From a bacterium (lineage in GTDB: Bacteria > Planctomycetota > UBA11346), in the NCBI GenBank assembly GCA_020049615.1, contig JAIFKN010000198.1, positions 1 to 15,976 of the forward strand: a stretch of DNA of 15,976 nucleotides, given 5' to 3'. Shown here piece after piece: positions 15,907 through 15,976 of the stretch; positions within the stretch are counted from its first letter, which is position 1, and every line of letters starts with the position of its first letter. Under the pieces are notes generated by a model that saw only the letters and a program-made list of their open reading frames with translations, made no database searches and was not told the origin of the DNA. The position numbers and the translations under genes are program-made.

Positions 15907-15976
15907 GTAAGACCAAAATCGTCGCTGCTGGCTTTCCTGGTAGGCATACCTGGAAGGATGACCAGGGTGGCACTCG

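Noticed and set aside
15905..15976. Possible gene or tRNA at the right edge
   Set aside because: Only a weak imperfect hairpin (TTCC-t-GGTA...TACC-t-GGAA) is visible; no cloverleaf or sustained open frame could be supported in the remaining bases.

Overview
The window is very GC-rich and gene-dense. It looks like a chromosomal segment of a bacterium in or near the PVC group, most likely Planctomycetota. That is an inference from gene content: a DUF6785/DUF6784-type membrane protein, the paired TIGR03545/TIGR03546 families, a tiny 'small basic protein', and a secreted SH3-like protein with a W-[LI]-type repeat tail. No rRNA, tRNA, CRISPR array, insertion sequence or phage gene was seen.

Layout. 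1-5116 is a leftward block: a large polytopic membrane protein, then an FtsX/MacB-type ABC permease (probable frameshift at its 3' end), its ATPase, and the first 23 codons of a secreted protein running off the left edge. 5266-6886 is a second leftward pair: a secreted SH3-like protein followed by a PrmA-like methyltransferase. Divergent from it at 6984-8827 are an FGGY carbohydrate-kinase homologue that has lost its catalytic aspartate and, overlapping it by 4 nt, an FtsB/DivIC-like division protein. 9031-10850 is a leftward TIGR03545-TIGR03546 pair. 10934-11344 is arfB (ribosome rescue), running tail to tail with a leftward sufE - alpha/beta hydrolase - 35-aa basic protein cluster (12603-11348). 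ligA (12641-14653) diverges from sufE. The right end holds an unrecognised 142-aa protein and a divergent bacteriohemerythrin.

Most genes are ordinary housekeeping or envelope functions. The unusual material lies between and at the ends of genes. There is a family of multi-hairpin intergenic repeats: a full copy at 72-204, an inverted full copy at 14699-14841 and a truncated copy at 15852-15906. There are also three heptanucleotide tandem arrays (1086-1115, 1169-1189, 12134-12189), all inside presumed operons. The two arrays in the ABC operon are inverted relatives of each other, and one separates two nearly identical start sites of the ATPase gene, so a change in copy number would change reading frame. 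The best candidates for something undescribed are the hairpin repeat family, the heptad-separated double start, and the pseudokinase-like FGGY protein coupled to ftsB.
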